A stretch of DNA of 38,966 bases. It comes from Lachnospiraceae bacterium (GTDB lineage Bacteria > Bacillota > Clostridia > Lachnospirales > Lachnospiraceae). The translations under genes and the position numbers were made by a program. The stretch spans positions 1 to 38,966 of the forward strand of contig JAJQFO010000205.1 in NCBI GenBank assembly GCA_021201095.1, in the 5' to 3' direction. Shown here one piece after another: positions 8,738 through 17,863 of the stretch; position 1 is the stretch's first letter; every line of letters starts with the position of its first letter. Under the pieces are notes generated by a model. It worked only from the letters and a program-made list of their open reading frames with translations. It was not told the origin of the DNA and made no database searches.

Positions 8738-10390
8738 TTACAGCTCATTACAGATCCTGATAATAGCTTCCGCAAAAATCTTCGCGCTCGTCAGGAGTCT
8801 CTCAATTACCATGAACTCGTCGTCGCCGTGCATGTGATTATCCACATCCGGTGTCATGCAGCCAAATGCCACGCCGCGCTCCAGATTGTGCACATAGGTG
8901 CCGCCGCCCGTGGAGAGAGGCGTTCCCCGCTCGCCGGTGTACAGCTCGTAGCTGTCCAGCAGGATTTTTACAAACTCTGAGTCTCCCGGCACGCAGTGAG
9001 GTCTGGTCATCGGCTTATCTTCCAGATGAATACCATTTTCCGCAAGCCGTTCCTTAATCGGCTGTTTCGTATTTTCCTCCGTGCAGCCAATCGGCAGCCG
9101 GGAATCAAAGGTCCCCTTCAGACGCTCCGGCGTATAATCCAGAATGCTCAGGCACAGGGTCACCGCGCCGGACTGCTCCTCCTCGCGATAAACGCCAAGC
9201 GCCCTGCCGCAGGTGTCCTCATAGGGAAAGAGCCGGTCCAGAGCAAGCAGCGCGTTCAGCCCTTCGGAAGGTGCCAGGCTGCCGGAGAGCTTTGCGGCCA
9301 GGCGGATCGCCGCTGTCAGGGCATTGTGTCCTTCCTGCGGGGTCGACGCATGTGCGGAAAATCCGCGGGCCTCGATCTTTAAAATAGAAGCCGTCTTTCC
9401 TGAATCCGCTGTTTTCAAAGAAACATCCATATTTTCTCCGGGAGCTGCCGCTGTTTCTTCTGTAATTGTAAACGAAACGCTGGTTTCTTTTTCCGTCTCG
9501 TCCGCCGCCGCGCGCGCAGCCGCCTCTGATACGCCCTCCAGCATCAGTACCGCGCGTCCCGGGACGACATTTGCCTTATCTCCGCTTTTCAGACTTAGGA
9601 TGCGCGGAAGCGCGAACCGTCCTGACGTCGGATCATTTTCCGTATCAGCATTATCATCAGCCTTCGAACTGGTTTCGTCATCGAAACTGCCGCCTGCCGC
9701 GGATGCAGCCCCGGATAGACAGGCAATCCCCGAAAACTCCGCAGTAAAATCAGTCTCCAGGCGTCCTTTTTCAATATTAATCACAGGGAAGTCCGCATCC
9801 GGTGTGAAGGTGTATGGTGCCTCCTCCTCGATCCCGTAATAATACCGCAGATCGCCGGAGCCACACTCCTCGTCAGATCCCAGCACCAGACGAGCGCCCT
9901 TTTTCATCGGAATCCCCAGGTCATGAATCGCGCGAAGCGCATACAGAGCCGCAATTGCGGGACCCTTGTCATCCGCGGTGCCGCGCCCGTAGATTTTTCC
10001 ATCTACAATCTTCGGCTCAAACGGCTGTGTCACCGTCCAGTCCTCCGTCACCGGCACGACATCCAAGTGCGCCAGAATGTCGAGACCCTTCTGAGAGGTT
10101 GTTTCACCGACAGCCGCCAAATCTGTTTCCACCCCTGACGCAGTTTCAGGGCCATTTGCAAACAAATCTCCCGCCACTACATAATTCTCGTAATTTTTAA
10201 CAGACAGCCCATAGTCTTCCATCAGCTTCTGCGCGGCAGCAAGCACTGCGGCAGGGCCCTCCCCAAATGGTTTGCCTTCGCTGGCGATCCCCTTCTGGCT
10301 GTTAATCCGCACCAGCGCCGCCAGATCCTCCAGCATCTGATCTTTTTTGCCATCAATGTAAGCATCAATTTGTTCTTTATATTTATTCAT
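8738..10390 (-). CDS. pepV: M20-family dipeptidase (PepV/Sapep type)
   Basis: A di-zinc metallopeptidase that cleaves dipeptides in the cytosol. Visible metal and catalytic motifs are HLDVVP (His108, Asp110), GRGTADDKGP (Asp140) and GSDEECGSGD (Glu174, Glu175). HCVPGDSEF and the late GGGTYVHNL and MHGDDEF motifs complete the site. The protein has 550 residues against some 470 in typical PepV. The excess lies mainly in a Ser/Asp/Glu-rich stretch in the lid domain (roughly residues 215-260, DDETSSKADDNADTEND) and a smaller one near residues 80-100. A GGAGGAAAA site precedes the ATG with rather long spacing. It is followed by its own terminator, so it is probably monocistronic. Confidence 0.9.
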   Translation of the reverse strand: MNKYKEQIDAYIDGKKDQMLEDLAALVRINSQKGIASEGKPFGEGPAAVLAAAQKLMEDYGLSVKNYENYVVAGDLFANGPETASGVETDLAAVGETTSQKGLDILAHLDVVPVTEDWTVTQPFEPKIVDGKIYGRGTADDKGPAIAALYALRAIHDLGIPMKKGARLVLGSDEECGSGDLRYYYGIEEEAPYTFTPDADFPVINIEKGRLETDFTAEFSGIACLSGAASAAGGSFDDETSSKADDNADTENDPTSGRFALPRILSLKSGDKANVVPGRAVLMLEGVSEAAARAAADETEKETSVSFTITEETAAAPGENMDVSLKTADSGKTASILKIEARGFSAHASTPQEGHNALTAAIRLAAKLSGSLAPSEGLNALLALDRLFPYEDTCGRALGVYREEEQSGAVTLCLSILDYTPERLKGTFDSRLPIGCTEENTKQPIKERLAENGIHLEDKPMTRPHCVPGDSEFVKILLDSYELYTGERGTPLSTGGGTYVHNLERGVAFGCMTPDVDNHMHGDDEFMVIERLLTSAKIFAEAIIRICNEL

Positions 10391-10450
10391 ATTTGATATT
10401 CTTTTCCTCCAGATATCTGTTATACATCAGCGCCTACGCTCCGATTGCAG

Positions 10451-10484
10451 TAAAATGCCCCGGATGTCCATAGTATTTGGGGCA
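10451..10484 (-). terminator. Probable terminator after the PfkB kinase gene
   Basis: On the minus strand TGCCCC and GGGGCA form a 6-bp stem around a 17-base loop, followed by TTTTA. A second hairpin (AAGCGG/CCGCTT) at about 10517-10544 lies between it and the kinase stop. The weak stem lowers confidence; it could also be a leader structure of the peptidase gene. Confidence 0.4.
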
Positions 10485-10555
10485 CTCCAGAGCATTTCTT
10501 CTGTCCAAAGCGGGCAAACCGTGCCATCCGCTTAAAGTGAAATCATGCGATATTA

Positions 10556-10604
10556 TATATTTTCATAAGTACCTCGCAGTCAATGCAGGGTACTATCCTG
10601 AATA
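10556..10604 (-). repeat. Dispersed 49-nt intergenic repeat, copy 1
   Basis: Read on the minus strand the element begins TATTCAGGATAGTACC and ends GAGGTACTTATGAAAATATA. The same 49-nt layout occurs on the plus strand at 33223-33271, and a shorter diverged copy at 26709-26754. Its core is palindromic (CCTCGCA...TGCGAGG). Confidence 0.75.
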
Positions 10605-10613
10605 ATCCGGAAA

Positions 10614-11543
10614 TCATTTCAGAAACGCCTCAATCTCCGCCCGGGTCGGCAGCGCCGGAATCCCGCCCATCTTCTGCACGCACAGACCGCCGGACGCATT
10701 GCCATAGGCAAGAGCCTCGCGAACCAGCTCCTCATTCAGATCAGAAGCACTCGCAACGCCGCCGAGCAGCAGTCTGGAGAGGAAACCGCCCCAGAACGCA
10801 TCTCCCGCGCCGGTTGCATCCACCGCTTTCACCTTATGGCCGGATACCGTGCCCTCCGTCCCATTGAAGAAATATTTCGCGCCGTTGGAGCCAAGTGTCT
10901 CGATCACGACCGCGATGCCGCACTCCTTCATTAGCTTCGGAATGTTTTCCTCGCCGCCGACAAAATCCAGCTCCTCGTCAGATACCTTCAGCAAATCCAC
11001 ATACGGCAGCACACGGTCTACCACGGCCTTCGCGTCCTCCTTGCTCCAGATCATCGGGCGGTAATTCACATCATAGCTGACCAGCTTCCCATTCTTTTTC
11101 GCAAGCTCCATCGCGGCAAAATGCGCGTCACGGCTCGGGTTGGCCGACATGCCAAAGGAACCACAGTGCAGGATCTTCGTATTCTGGATTGCCTCCTCGT
11201 CCACATCGGAAGCAGAAAGCAAAATGTCCGCTCCCGGCTTGCGCACAAAGGTAAAGGAGCGCTCGCCGCCCTCATACAGCGTCACGAAAGCCAGAGTCGT
11301 CACCGCTTCATCCGTCAGATCCGGCAGAAGCACCTCCACATCGTTGTCTTCGAGTGTCTTTTTCAGCAGCTTGCCGAAATCATCATTACCCAGACGACCG
11401 AGAAACCCGGTCTTCAGACCGTTACGCGCGATCGCGATGCACGCGTTCGCCGGTGCTCCCCCGGGATTGCACACATAGCTGCGCTCCTCTTTTCCTGGTG
11501 TAAAGTCAATCAGCATTTCTCCCATACAAATAATATCTGTCAT
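10614..11543 (-). CDS. PfkB-family sugar kinase (fructokinase-like)
   Basis: A ribokinase-fold kinase that transfers phosphate from ATP to a sugar, most like fructokinases. It begins MTDIICMGEMLIDFTPG. The NPGGAPANACIAIARNG motif shapes the sugar pocket. VDATGAGDAFWGGF near residue 245 holds the catalytic base Asp and the anion hole. I chose the second ATG (11543): GGAGG lies six bases before it but abuts the first ATG (11549). It is 21 bases downstream of the antiporter gene, so the two are likely co-transcribed. Specificity (fructose or another hexose) cannot be fixed from sequence. Confidence 0.9.
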   Translation of the reverse strand: MTDIICMGEMLIDFTPGKEERSYVCNPGGAPANACIAIARNGLKTGFLGRLGNDDFGKLLKKTLEDNDVEVLLPDLTDEAVTTLAFVTLYEGGERSFTFVRKPGADILLSASDVDEEAIQNTKILHCGSFGMSANPSRDAHFAAMELAKKNGKLVSYDVNYRPMIWSKEDAKAVVDRVLPYVDLLKVSDEELDFVGGEENIPKLMKECGIAVVIETLGSNGAKYFFNGTEGTVSGHKVKAVDATGAGDAFWGGFLSRLLLGGVASASDLNEELVREALAYGNASGGLCVQKMGGIPALPTRAEIEAFLK

Positions 11544-11564
11544 AGTCATCCTCCGTGATTATTT

Positions 11565-12887
11565 TTATTTCGCGTGTCTCGGACGTGGTGTATCCTTTTC
11601 ATTCTTCGCTTTCTCAAGGTTCGTCTTGCGGCGGTTCCTGACCTCCTCGCTCATCGGCTGAATCTCGCCTGCCTTCTTCAGCGACATCTTGGTAAGCAGC
11701 GGGCCAACCAGCTCATAGATAAGGATGGCAAACAGCGTAATGTTGCGGATCAGATCGCCCTGCTCGCCAAGCTGCTGCGCGGTTACACACATGCCCAGCG
11801 CCACGCCTGCCTGCGGCAGAAGCGTAATTCCCAGATATTTGCAGATGGTATCACTGCAGCCAGTCGCTTTCGCTGAGAAAAACGACCCCAGGTATTTGCC
11901 GGCAGAGCGCGTCAGAATGTAGATGAGGCCGATCAGCACGATCGTGATATCCCCGAAAACGCTCAGCTCCAGCTCCGCGCCGGAGATCACAAAGAACGCA
12001 GCAAAGAGCGGGTTGGTCCAGCTGTCGGTCTTATCCATGATCTCATTGGAGAGCGGACAGAGATTGCAGAACACCGTGCCCAGCATCATACAAACCAGCA
12101 GCGAGGAAAACCCGATGGTCACCGGACCGATCTCCCACTCCAGCATAGAAAGCGCCGTAGTCAGAAGAACGAAGGCGATCGACATATTCAGACGGTTGGT
12201 ATTGGAATTAAACAGCTTCTCCAGCTGCGTGAGCAGCCATCCCATCAGGGCGCCCAGCGCCAGCGACATTACGATCTCCACCAGCGGATTGACCAGAATC
12301 GAAACCAGATCAAAGGTGCCGCTCACCAGTGCCCGGGCAATGCCGAAACTCACCGCAAACACGACCAGTCCGACCGCATCGTCCAGCGCCACAATCGGCA
12401 GCAGCAGATCCACCAGAGGCCCCTTTGCCTTATACTGCCGCACAACCATCAGCGTCGCCGCCGGAGCGGTCGCCGTGGCTATGGCGCCCAGTGTAATCGC
12501 CTGCGCCACCGTCAGCTTTCCGTGCGTCGCCGCACTTAACGCAAGCAGCGCCACATCGACAAACAGCGTTGCGGTCAGCGCCTGCACGACGCCGATGACC
12601 GCCGCCTGTCTCCCCGTCTTTTTCAGCTGGGAAAGCCGGAATTCATTGCCGATGGCAAAGGCGATAAATCCCAGCGCCACATCCGAGACCAGACTCAGAT
12701 CCTCCACGCTCTCCATGCTGGTGAACCCAAGCCCGGTAACATCGACCCTCCCCAAACAATACGGTCCAATCAGTACGCCCGCCACAAGATAGGCTGTGAC
12801 CGACGGCAGCTTCAGAGGCTTCAGGACACGAGTCATCAAAAGCCCCGCAAGGATCGCGACCGAAATTGACAGCAATACGTAAACCAT
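11565..12887 (-). CDS. CPA2-type cation:proton antiporter
   Basis: A membrane transporter of the Kef/NapA-like CPA2 group, exchanging Na+ or K+ for protons. The 440 residues have about a dozen hydrophobic segments. The first-repeat motif PSVTAYLVAGVLIGPYCLG and a central IVALDDAVGLVVFAV segment carry the Asp-Asp pair typical of electrogenic family members. There is no C-terminal TrkA-N nucleotide-binding domain, only a basic tail of about 30 residues. ATG 12887 has AAAGGAG ten bases upstream; an in-frame start at 12944 lacks one. A good promoter lies at 12955-12984, and the sugar kinase follows in the same transcript. Confidence 0.92.
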   Translation of the reverse strand: MVYVLLSISVAILAGLLMTRVLKPLKLPSVTAYLVAGVLIGPYCLGRVDVTGLGFTSMESVEDLSLVSDVALGFIAFAIGNEFRLSQLKKTGRQAAVIGVVQALTATLFVDVALLALSAATHGKLTVAQAITLGAIATATAPAATLMVVRQYKAKGPLVDLLLPIVALDDAVGLVVFAVSFGIARALVSGTFDLVSILVNPLVEIVMSLALGALMGWLLTQLEKLFNSNTNRLNMSIAFVLLTTALSMLEWEIGPVTIGFSSLLVCMMLGTVFCNLCPLSNEIMDKTDSWTNPLFAAFFVISGAELELSVFGDITIVLIGLIYILTRSAGKYLGSFFSAKATGCSDTICKYLGITLLPQAGVALGMCVTAQQLGEQGDLIRNITLFAILIYELVGPLLTKMSLKKAGEIQPMSEEVRNRRKTNLEKAKNEKDTPRPRHAK

Positions 12888-12954
12888 TTTTCCATAACTC
12901 CTTTCAGCAGCACCCCAAACATGCCCATATCTTCTCTCACCCAAAACACATCAA

Positions 12955-12984
12955 AATATACGTCCTGTCACTCATTTTTGTCAA
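12955..12984 (-). promoter_or_regulatory. Sigma-A promoter for the antiporter operon
   Basis: On the minus strand TTGACA (12979-12984) and TATATT (12955-12960) are 18 bases apart. Transcription would begin near 12948, giving a leader of about 60 bases to ATG 12887. Confidence 0.7.
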
Positions 12985-13091
12985 GTACAACAAGCACTAA
13001 AATTTTCCTGCATGAATATCTATAATCTCACGTCACACCTGCGGATCAGGAAACACCGTAAATCTGTTCCATATATGATTTGTAAATATCC

Positions 13092-14441
13092 CTACGAAAT
13101 CCCCATCTCAATCCGATTCGCATCCGTATTCAGAATCGCCGTCGGCACATAGAGGACAAATCCCTCCGTTTCGTCGTCAACGGATACCGGAAACGCCTCA
13201 TAAATCAGATAATCATTGATGCGAATATAAATCTGAGAGTCCACCGCATAGCTGCCCGCTTCAAGCGTGCCGGAAAGCTTTGTGTAGGCTCCCGTCTCAG
13301 ATTGTTCAAAATCCGTGATGGACTCAGTAAAGTCCAGCCCGTCCGCCGAACCGTCCAGAACCAGCAGACCCGCCATGACCGGCGGATTTTGCGCCAGCTC
13401 TGGAATGAATCGCTCAGCCCGCTCGATCATCAGCGTCGTCGCCCCGCAGGAAACCAGATCCGTAGCAAGCTGATAGGGAACGCCTCTGGAAAAATACGCA
13501 CTTTCAAAGCTCTCCGCCAGAAACGGCAGCAGGGCGTTGCAGAACGAATCCCGATACATCACCAGAGAACCCGTTCCGTCGCTTTGCGTGTAGATTTTTG
13601 CGTCATAGTTGCTCCCGACCTCGTTCACATACGTAAACTGAGGCTCCGGGTCATAGTAGATTTCATCCTCCAGCGTCAGCGCTGCCGGGTAAACCATGGC
13701 ATCCAGATCTCCGCTGTAGTCCGTTCTTACAATGTAATCCGCATTTTCATAGGACCGGTGCTCCTGCCCAAGTGCAGTAAGAAGCGTATCCGCAGCCAGC
13801 GCCGCGCCCTTGTTATTCCAGTGGGAATCCCGGGTATGGTAAAGCACCTCATCCTGCTCCTCAAACACCTCGTAAAGATCCACATAATTGACCTCTTCGC
13901 TTTCCAGCCAGGTCAGAAAATGAGTGAGGTTGTTTTCCTCTTCCCTGAAATAACTGTAATAATAAGGCATATTTTCTCCATAAAGAGAAGCCTTATTCGG
14001 CGCGATTGTAAAGATAAAATCCACGCCATTCTCTTCCGCATAGGTCTGAATCATGGCCAGCGTATGCGCCGCGTCGAACAGCTGCCGCTCCGTCATCAAA
14101 TCCGAGCCCTGATAATCCGCAAGAGAGTCCATATAATACAGCCAGCCGTTCGTTCCGACAATCACGTTTTCCTGTGCGGATGTGCCGAACACCTTCCCGG
14201 TAATCATCCCATAGGCTGCCACCAGTTCCTCACGCAACGCGAAATGATCGTCAAACCAGGCGCCCAGATCGCTGAAAAATTCCAGGTTCCAGCCATCCTC
14301 CTCCTCAAGCGACGGCCAGGAGGCCAGCTCCCGGTTCTCCGAGGATTCACTGGTCACACCAGTCACGGCAAGTCCAAGAGACGGAACCAGACAGATCACC
14401 AGAAACAGCGCGACAAATCCCATTTTTAATTTTTGTACCAT
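13092..14441 (-). CDS. DHHW/AlgX-like secreted SGNH-type protein
   Basis: A secreted or membrane-anchored protein resembling the AlgJ/AlgX group that works with MBOAT acyltransferases to acylate exopolysaccharides. A hydrophobic N-terminal segment (about residues 8-28) is followed by ENRELASWPSL, then the pattern FFSDLGAWFDDHFALREEL, typical of the family. TRDSHWNNKGAALAADTLL (about residue 210) carries the catalytic Asp-x-x-His pair, and VMYRDSFCNALLPFLAESF supplies the family's second motif with Ser. ATG 14441 is preceded by GGAGGAACC; a TTG at 14456 in the same frame is part of that site. It lies 48 bases after the MBOAT gene on the same strand, so they form an acylation pair. The substrate polymer is not known. 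Confidence 0.87.
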   Translation of the reverse strand: MVQKLKMGFVALFLVICLVPSLGLAVTGVTSESSENRELASWPSLEEEDGWNLEFFSDLGAWFDDHFALREELVAAYGMITGKVFGTSAQENVIVGTNGWLYYMDSLADYQGSDLMTERQLFDAAHTLAMIQTYAEENGVDFIFTIAPNKASLYGENMPYYYSYFREEENNLTHFLTWLESEEVNYVDLYEVFEEQDEVLYHTRDSHWNNKGAALAADTLLTALGQEHRSYENADYIVRTDYSGDLDAMVYPAALTLEDEIYYDPEPQFTYVNEVGSNYDAKIYTQSDGTGSLVMYRDSFCNALLPFLAESFESAYFSRGVPYQLATDLVSCGATTLMIERAERFIPELAQNPPVMAGLLVLDGSADGLDFTESITDFEQSETGAYTKLSGTLEAGSYAVDSQIYIRINDYLIYEAFPVSVDDETEGFVLYVPTAILNTDANRIEMGIS

Positions 14442-14489
14442 AACCGGTTCCTCCAATTCCCGGCCTCATACTCTGCCGGCCTGCCCGTG

Positions 14490-16322
14490 TCAGAAGCGGA
14501 AATAAATAAACGCATTATAAGTTCCTCCCGCAAGACTCAGCATACAAAGTATCAGCAAAACGATCGTCAGCGGCCAGGAAAGCACCTGAAAAAGCCTGCG
14601 CCCCTCCAGCTTGCGCAGGATGGGTGCGGAGGCAATCACCCCAGCAAAAAACACCGTCAGATTCAGCGGAGTGAGCTGCGCCATCACCAGACGCATGGAT
14701 GCATTGTCAAACGTAAATCCGGTAAACATCGTCTTCACCCACAAGACTCCGGCCTGCATAGAATCCGCTCTGAAAAACACGAAGCCAACCAGCACCGCCA
14801 GCAGAACATACAAATGTCCGAGGAGCTTTTTCAAAAAATGCATGCCCAGGCGTGTCTTTTCTGCCGCAGAGTCACCGTCCGAAGCTTTTCCATCAAGTAG
14901 AGAGCTTTCAGCCTCCATCCGGGCGTCTCCGGTCATTCCTCTCTCCCTGGCAGATTCTCTGCCACGCAAAGAGCCTTCAGCCTCCATCCGCCCTTCCCGT
15001 GACTCCTTTTTGCCGCCGCACAGCCGGTCTTTCAGCATCGGCAGCCATTCCTCCAGGAGCAAAAAGAACCCATGATAAAGACCCCAGAATAAAAAGGTCA
15101 GCTTTGCGCCGTGCCAAATGCCGGTGCAGGCAAATACGATCACCTTATTGATGCCGGTGCGCAGCTTTCCCTTACGGTTGCCGCCCAACGGGATGTACAG
15201 ATACTCCCGAAACCAGGTCGACAGCGAAATGTGCCACCTGCGCCAGAACTCTTTCATGGAAGAAGCAGCGTATGGATAGCGGAAGTTCTCTTTAAAATGG
15301 AAGCCAAACATCGCGCCCAGACCAATCGCCATATCGCTGTAGCCGCCAAAATCAAAATAAATCTGCAGCATATAGGCAATCGCCCCGACCCAGGCTCCCA
15401 GAACATTGATCTCACTCATTCCCGCATCAAACAGTGTGTCTGCGACTGCTCCCATGTAATTGGCGATCAGCACCTTTTTCGCAAGTCCCGTCACAAAGCG
15501 GCGAATGCCAAAGACCATCCCATCCAGCGTCAGCTGACGGTTTTTCAGCTCATCTGCGATATCATGATATTTGACAATCGGGCCTGCGATCAGCTGCGGG
15601 AAAAAGGAAATGTAGAGCATCAGCCGGAACGGGCTGCGCTCCGCCTTCACATCCTCCCGGTACACGTCAATGACATAGGAAAGCGCCTGAAACGTAAAAA
15701 AGGAAATGCCGATCGGAAGATCGATGGCCGGCACCGGCACCTGAATCAGCCCCAGAGCGTTCCAGAGTTCCGCGAGGAACCCCGCATATTTAAACACACC
15801 CAGAACCCCCAGATTCTGCAGCACGGCCAGCAGCATAACCTGACGCCTTCCATTTGGAAAACGCTCCATCAGCCGCGCCCAGAAATAATTCAGCACCGCC
15901 GAAAGAATCATCAGGAACACATATACTGGCTCGCCATAGGCATAAAAAAACAGGCTGGCGGCCAGAAGAAGTATATTTTTATAATCAAACGAGCAGAAGC
16001 CGGAGGCGGCTCCTTCGGCTCCTGCCCGGTCCTGCGCACCATACAGCAAACCAGACGAGGATGATTGCTCACCCTCGTCTGATCTATTTTGGTCCGATAC
16101 GCGCGCATTCCTGCCGGGAGGCGCCTGCCTCTCTTCATTCCTCCCGCCGGGAGACGCCTGCTGCACTTCATCCTCCCTGCCGGTAGATGACTGCCGCATG
16201 TCAGTCTCCGGGCGCAGAAGGCAGCTGTTTTTGCGTTTTACGCCCCTGTATGGACAAATCCAGTACAAAATCAATACTGCCGGCAAAAAAATGCAGATAA
16301 ACTCTAATGAACTGAAAACCAT
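14490..16322 (-). CDS. MBOAT family O-acyltransferase (AlgI/DltB-like)
   Basis: A multi-pass membrane protein that moves acyl groups across the membrane for surface-polymer modification. Family motifs visible are the FSSLEFICIFLPAV start, DLPIGISFFTFQALSYVIDVYR, FFPQLIAGPIVKYHDI, the YFDFGGYSDMAIGLGAMFGF segment, the EFWRRWHISLSTWFREYLYIPLGGN motif and ACTGIWHGA with the catalytic His. ATG 16322 follows GGGAAAGAG by two bases. Two hydrophilic insertions are unusual: one after the first membrane helix (about residues 38-110) holding three 11-residue repeats, and one late (about residues 440-490) with a 23-residue duplication starting MEAE. The downstream DHHW protein is its expected partner and the SH3b gene lies just upstream. 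Confidence 0.93.
   Translation of the reverse strand: MVFSSLEFICIFLPAVLILYWICPYRGVKRKNSCLLRPETDMRQSSTGREDEVQQASPGGRNEERQAPPGRNARVSDQNRSDEGEQSSSSGLLYGAQDRAGAEGAASGFCSFDYKNILLLAASLFFYAYGEPVYVFLMILSAVLNYFWARLMERFPNGRRQVMLLAVLQNLGVLGVFKYAGFLAELWNALGLIQVPVPAIDLPIGISFFTFQALSYVIDVYREDVKAERSPFRLMLYISFFPQLIAGPIVKYHDIADELKNRQLTLDGMVFGIRRFVTGLAKKVLIANYMGAVADTLFDAGMSEINVLGAWVGAIAYMLQIYFDFGGYSDMAIGLGAMFGFHFKENFRYPYAASSMKEFWRRWHISLSTWFREYLYIPLGGNRKGKLRTGINKVIVFACTGIWHGAKLTFLFWGLYHGFFLLLEEWLPMLKDRLCGGKKESREGRMEAEGSLRGRESARERGMTGDARMEAESSLLDGKASDGDSAAEKTRLGMHFLKKLLGHLYVLLAVLVGFVFFRADSMQAGVLWVKTMFTGFTFDNASMRLVMAQLTPLNLTVFFAGVIASAPILRKLEGRRLFQVLSWPLTIVLLILCMLSLAGGTYNAFIYFRF
14901..14990 (-). repeat. 69-bp in-frame duplication within the MBOAT gene
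   Basis: AGAGCTTTCAGCCTCCATCC at 14901-14920 recurs at 14970-14989 with one change. The period is 69 bases, encoding a duplicated 23-residue segment starting MEAE in a hydrophilic loop. Confidence 0.75.
16112..16200 (-). repeat. 33-bp in-frame tandem repeat within the MBOAT gene
   Basis: Units starting TGCCGGG at 16112, CGCCGGG at 16145 and TGCCGGT at 16178 are 33 bases apart. They encode diverged 11-residue repeats rich in Gln, Gly, Arg and Glu in the loop after the first transmembrane helix. Confidence 0.7.
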
Positions 16323-16362
16323 TTCTCTTTCCCTGCCGCTCTGCAATTGTCAATAGTTTGTT

Positions 16363-17580
16363 TTAGTAATCTATATAATCTACAGACCCGTCTGAATAAG
16401 TGACAATGTAATATCCATGCCCGCTTCCGTCGCAGTCATCAACGGCCTCCCGACTCACCTCGGTCTTCCCGCCGGAGCTGCTAGAACTGCTCGAACTGCT
16501 GGGACTGCCTGAGCTGCTGGAACTGCTCGAGCTTGCCGCAGCCGCCGCTGCCGCCTGTGCTGCCGCTGCTGCCTGTGCTGCTGCAGCTGCCTCCAGCGCC
16601 GCGCGCGCAGTCGCCTCCGCCTCTACCGCAGCCTCTGCTTCACCGGCATCTGCAGTCAGATAGCGTGCGGCAACATAACCGGTCAGATCTCCCTGCGTCA
16701 CACGGAACCAGCTGGAGGTACCGCCAAGGACCTCCACCTCACTGCCACGGTCGGCTGTACCAAGAAGCGTGGACTCGCCGCTCGCCTCTTCCCGGATATT
16801 TACCATTCCCACCGTATACATCGTCACAGGAGTCTCCAGCTCCACCTCCTCTGCCGTCTCATAGAAATACTTCTCATCGCCGGCCTCATCGGTTCCCTTC
16901 AGGAAAATAAACCCGATCTTTTCCACCAGCGTCAGCCCACTAAGCCCTGTCAGGCTGACATCCTCAAAGGTATGTACCGTACCGTTCGCTTCCTCCGCCA
17001 ACAATACTACCTCCGCATCCTCAGAAGCCTCGGTCTCAGCTTCCGAAGTCTCTGACGCATCCTCCGTGTCCTCAGAGCCTTCCGTCTCAGCCTCAGTTTC
17101 TTCTGACGCATCCTCATCAGAAGCTTCTTCCTCCGAAGATGCCCCCCCTGAAGTCTCATTTTCAGCCGTGCCTGCCTCTGCCGAAAACACATCCGCAGCC
17201 GTCACAAAAGTCAGGCTCACGATGCCAAGGCCTGTCGCATCCGTAACGATCACAGTCTCAGAATCCACCGCCAGCTCGAGCTGCGGAGCCTCCGTCTCGA
17301 TTTCTGTCTCTGTTTCCGCCTCAGCCGTATCCTCCGACCCTGCAGCATCTTCCGTCTCAGCCTCTGCAGTCAGATCTTCCTCTGCTGCATCCTCCGCCTC
17401 TGCAGCAGTCTCCGCAGCAGCTTCCATCTCCTCTGCAGCTTCTCCGACAGCCTCCGTGACACTCTCCGTCTGCGTCTCCTCCGCATAGGCGGACATTACA
17501 AATGCATTCGAAAGCCCGGACACTCCCAGCAATGCCGCCAGCAGCACACTTCCCAGTTTCTTACCGTAAGGATTCATCAT
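16363..17580 (-). CDS. Secreted SH3b protein with acidic and Ser-rich linkers
   Basis: A 405-residue exported protein. A signal peptide (about residues 8-33) ends VMSAYAEE. Long low-complexity stretches rich in Glu, Ala and Thr follow (residues 35-100 and 145-195). One bacterial SH3 domain lies at about 255-310, with the NIREEASGESTLLGTADRGS and SWFRVTQGDLTGYVAARYL signatures, a fold that usually binds peptidoglycan. An Ala-rich coiled segment, a Ser/Gly/Pro linker and a C-terminal patch GYYIVTYSDGSVDYIDY complete it. AGGAAG lies nine bases before ATG 17580. A consensus promoter at 17689-17717 drives it. The MBOAT and DHHW genes follow 40 bases downstream, so a shared envelope role is likely. 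Confidence 0.88.
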   Translation of the reverse strand: MMNPYGKKLGSVLLAALLGVSGLSNAFVMSAYAEETQTESVTEAVGEAAEEMEAAAETAAEAEDAAEEDLTAEAETEDAAGSEDTAEAETETEIETEAPQLELAVDSETVIVTDATGLGIVSLTFVTAADVFSAEAGTAENETSGGASSEEEASDEDASEETEAETEGSEDTEDASETSEAETEASEDAEVVLLAEEANGTVHTFEDVSLTGLSGLTLVEKIGFIFLKGTDEAGDEKYFYETAEEVELETPVTMYTVGMVNIREEASGESTLLGTADRGSEVEVLGGTSSWFRVTQGDLTGYVAARYLTADAGEAEAAVEAEATARAALEAAAAAQAAAAAQAAAAAAASSSSSSSSGSPSSSSSSSSSGGKTEVSREAVDDCDGSGHGYYIVTYSDGSVDYIDY

Positions 17581-17597
17581 TTTGTTTTTCTTCCTTT

Positions 17598-17669
17598 CTG
17601 ATTCTCTTTAAATAGCTGATTCTAAACAGCTGATTCTTAAGAATTATGAACGCTTTTATTTCTTAAGAA
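17598..17669 (-). promoter_or_regulatory. Palindromes and direct repeats in the leader of the SH3b gene
   Basis: TTCTTAAGAA, a perfect 10-bp palindrome, occurs at 17634-17643 and 17660-17669, each followed by TTAT. CTGATTCT occurs at 17598-17605, 17616-17623 and 17630-17637. These lie downstream of the promoter, in the untranslated leader. Confidence 0.6.
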
Positions 17670-17688
17670 TTATTAAATTTTTGTTGTG

Positions 17689-17717
17689 ATTATAGCAACA
17701 ACCTTACTCTCTGTCAA
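17689..17717 (-). promoter_or_regulatory. Consensus sigma-A promoter for the SH3b gene
   Basis: On the minus strand TTGACA (17712-17717) and TATAAT (17689-17694) are exactly 17 bases apart, a perfect consensus. The expected start is near 17682, leaving a leader of about 100 bases. Confidence 0.85.
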
Positions 17718-17770
17718 TAGCATGAAAGCATCCCTGCACCGAAATCCCACTCCATGAAATTCTGCGTTAT

Positions 17771-17831
17771 TTAAGAATTTTAAGAGATTCTTAAGGTTTT
17801 CCTTGAAAAACCCTGCTTCCTGTGCTATGTT
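17771..17831 (+). promoter_or_regulatory. Promoter for the cell-wall-binding gene with TTAAG motifs upstream
   Basis: TTGAAA (17803-17808) and TATGTT (17826-17831) are 17 bases apart on the plus strand. TTAAGAA at 17771-17777 and TTCTTAAG at 17788-17795 lie just upstream of the -35 box and resemble the palindromes of the divergent gene, so a shared regulator is possible. The leader to 18022 is about 185 bases. Confidence 0.6.
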
Positions 17832-17863
17832 AACTTTATCAAAAAAAGTTACATTTTTCCGGC

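Noticed and set aside
11923-12792. Plus-strand open frame within the antiporter gene
   Set aside because: It is antisense to the antiporter, a recognised family with proper start and promoter.
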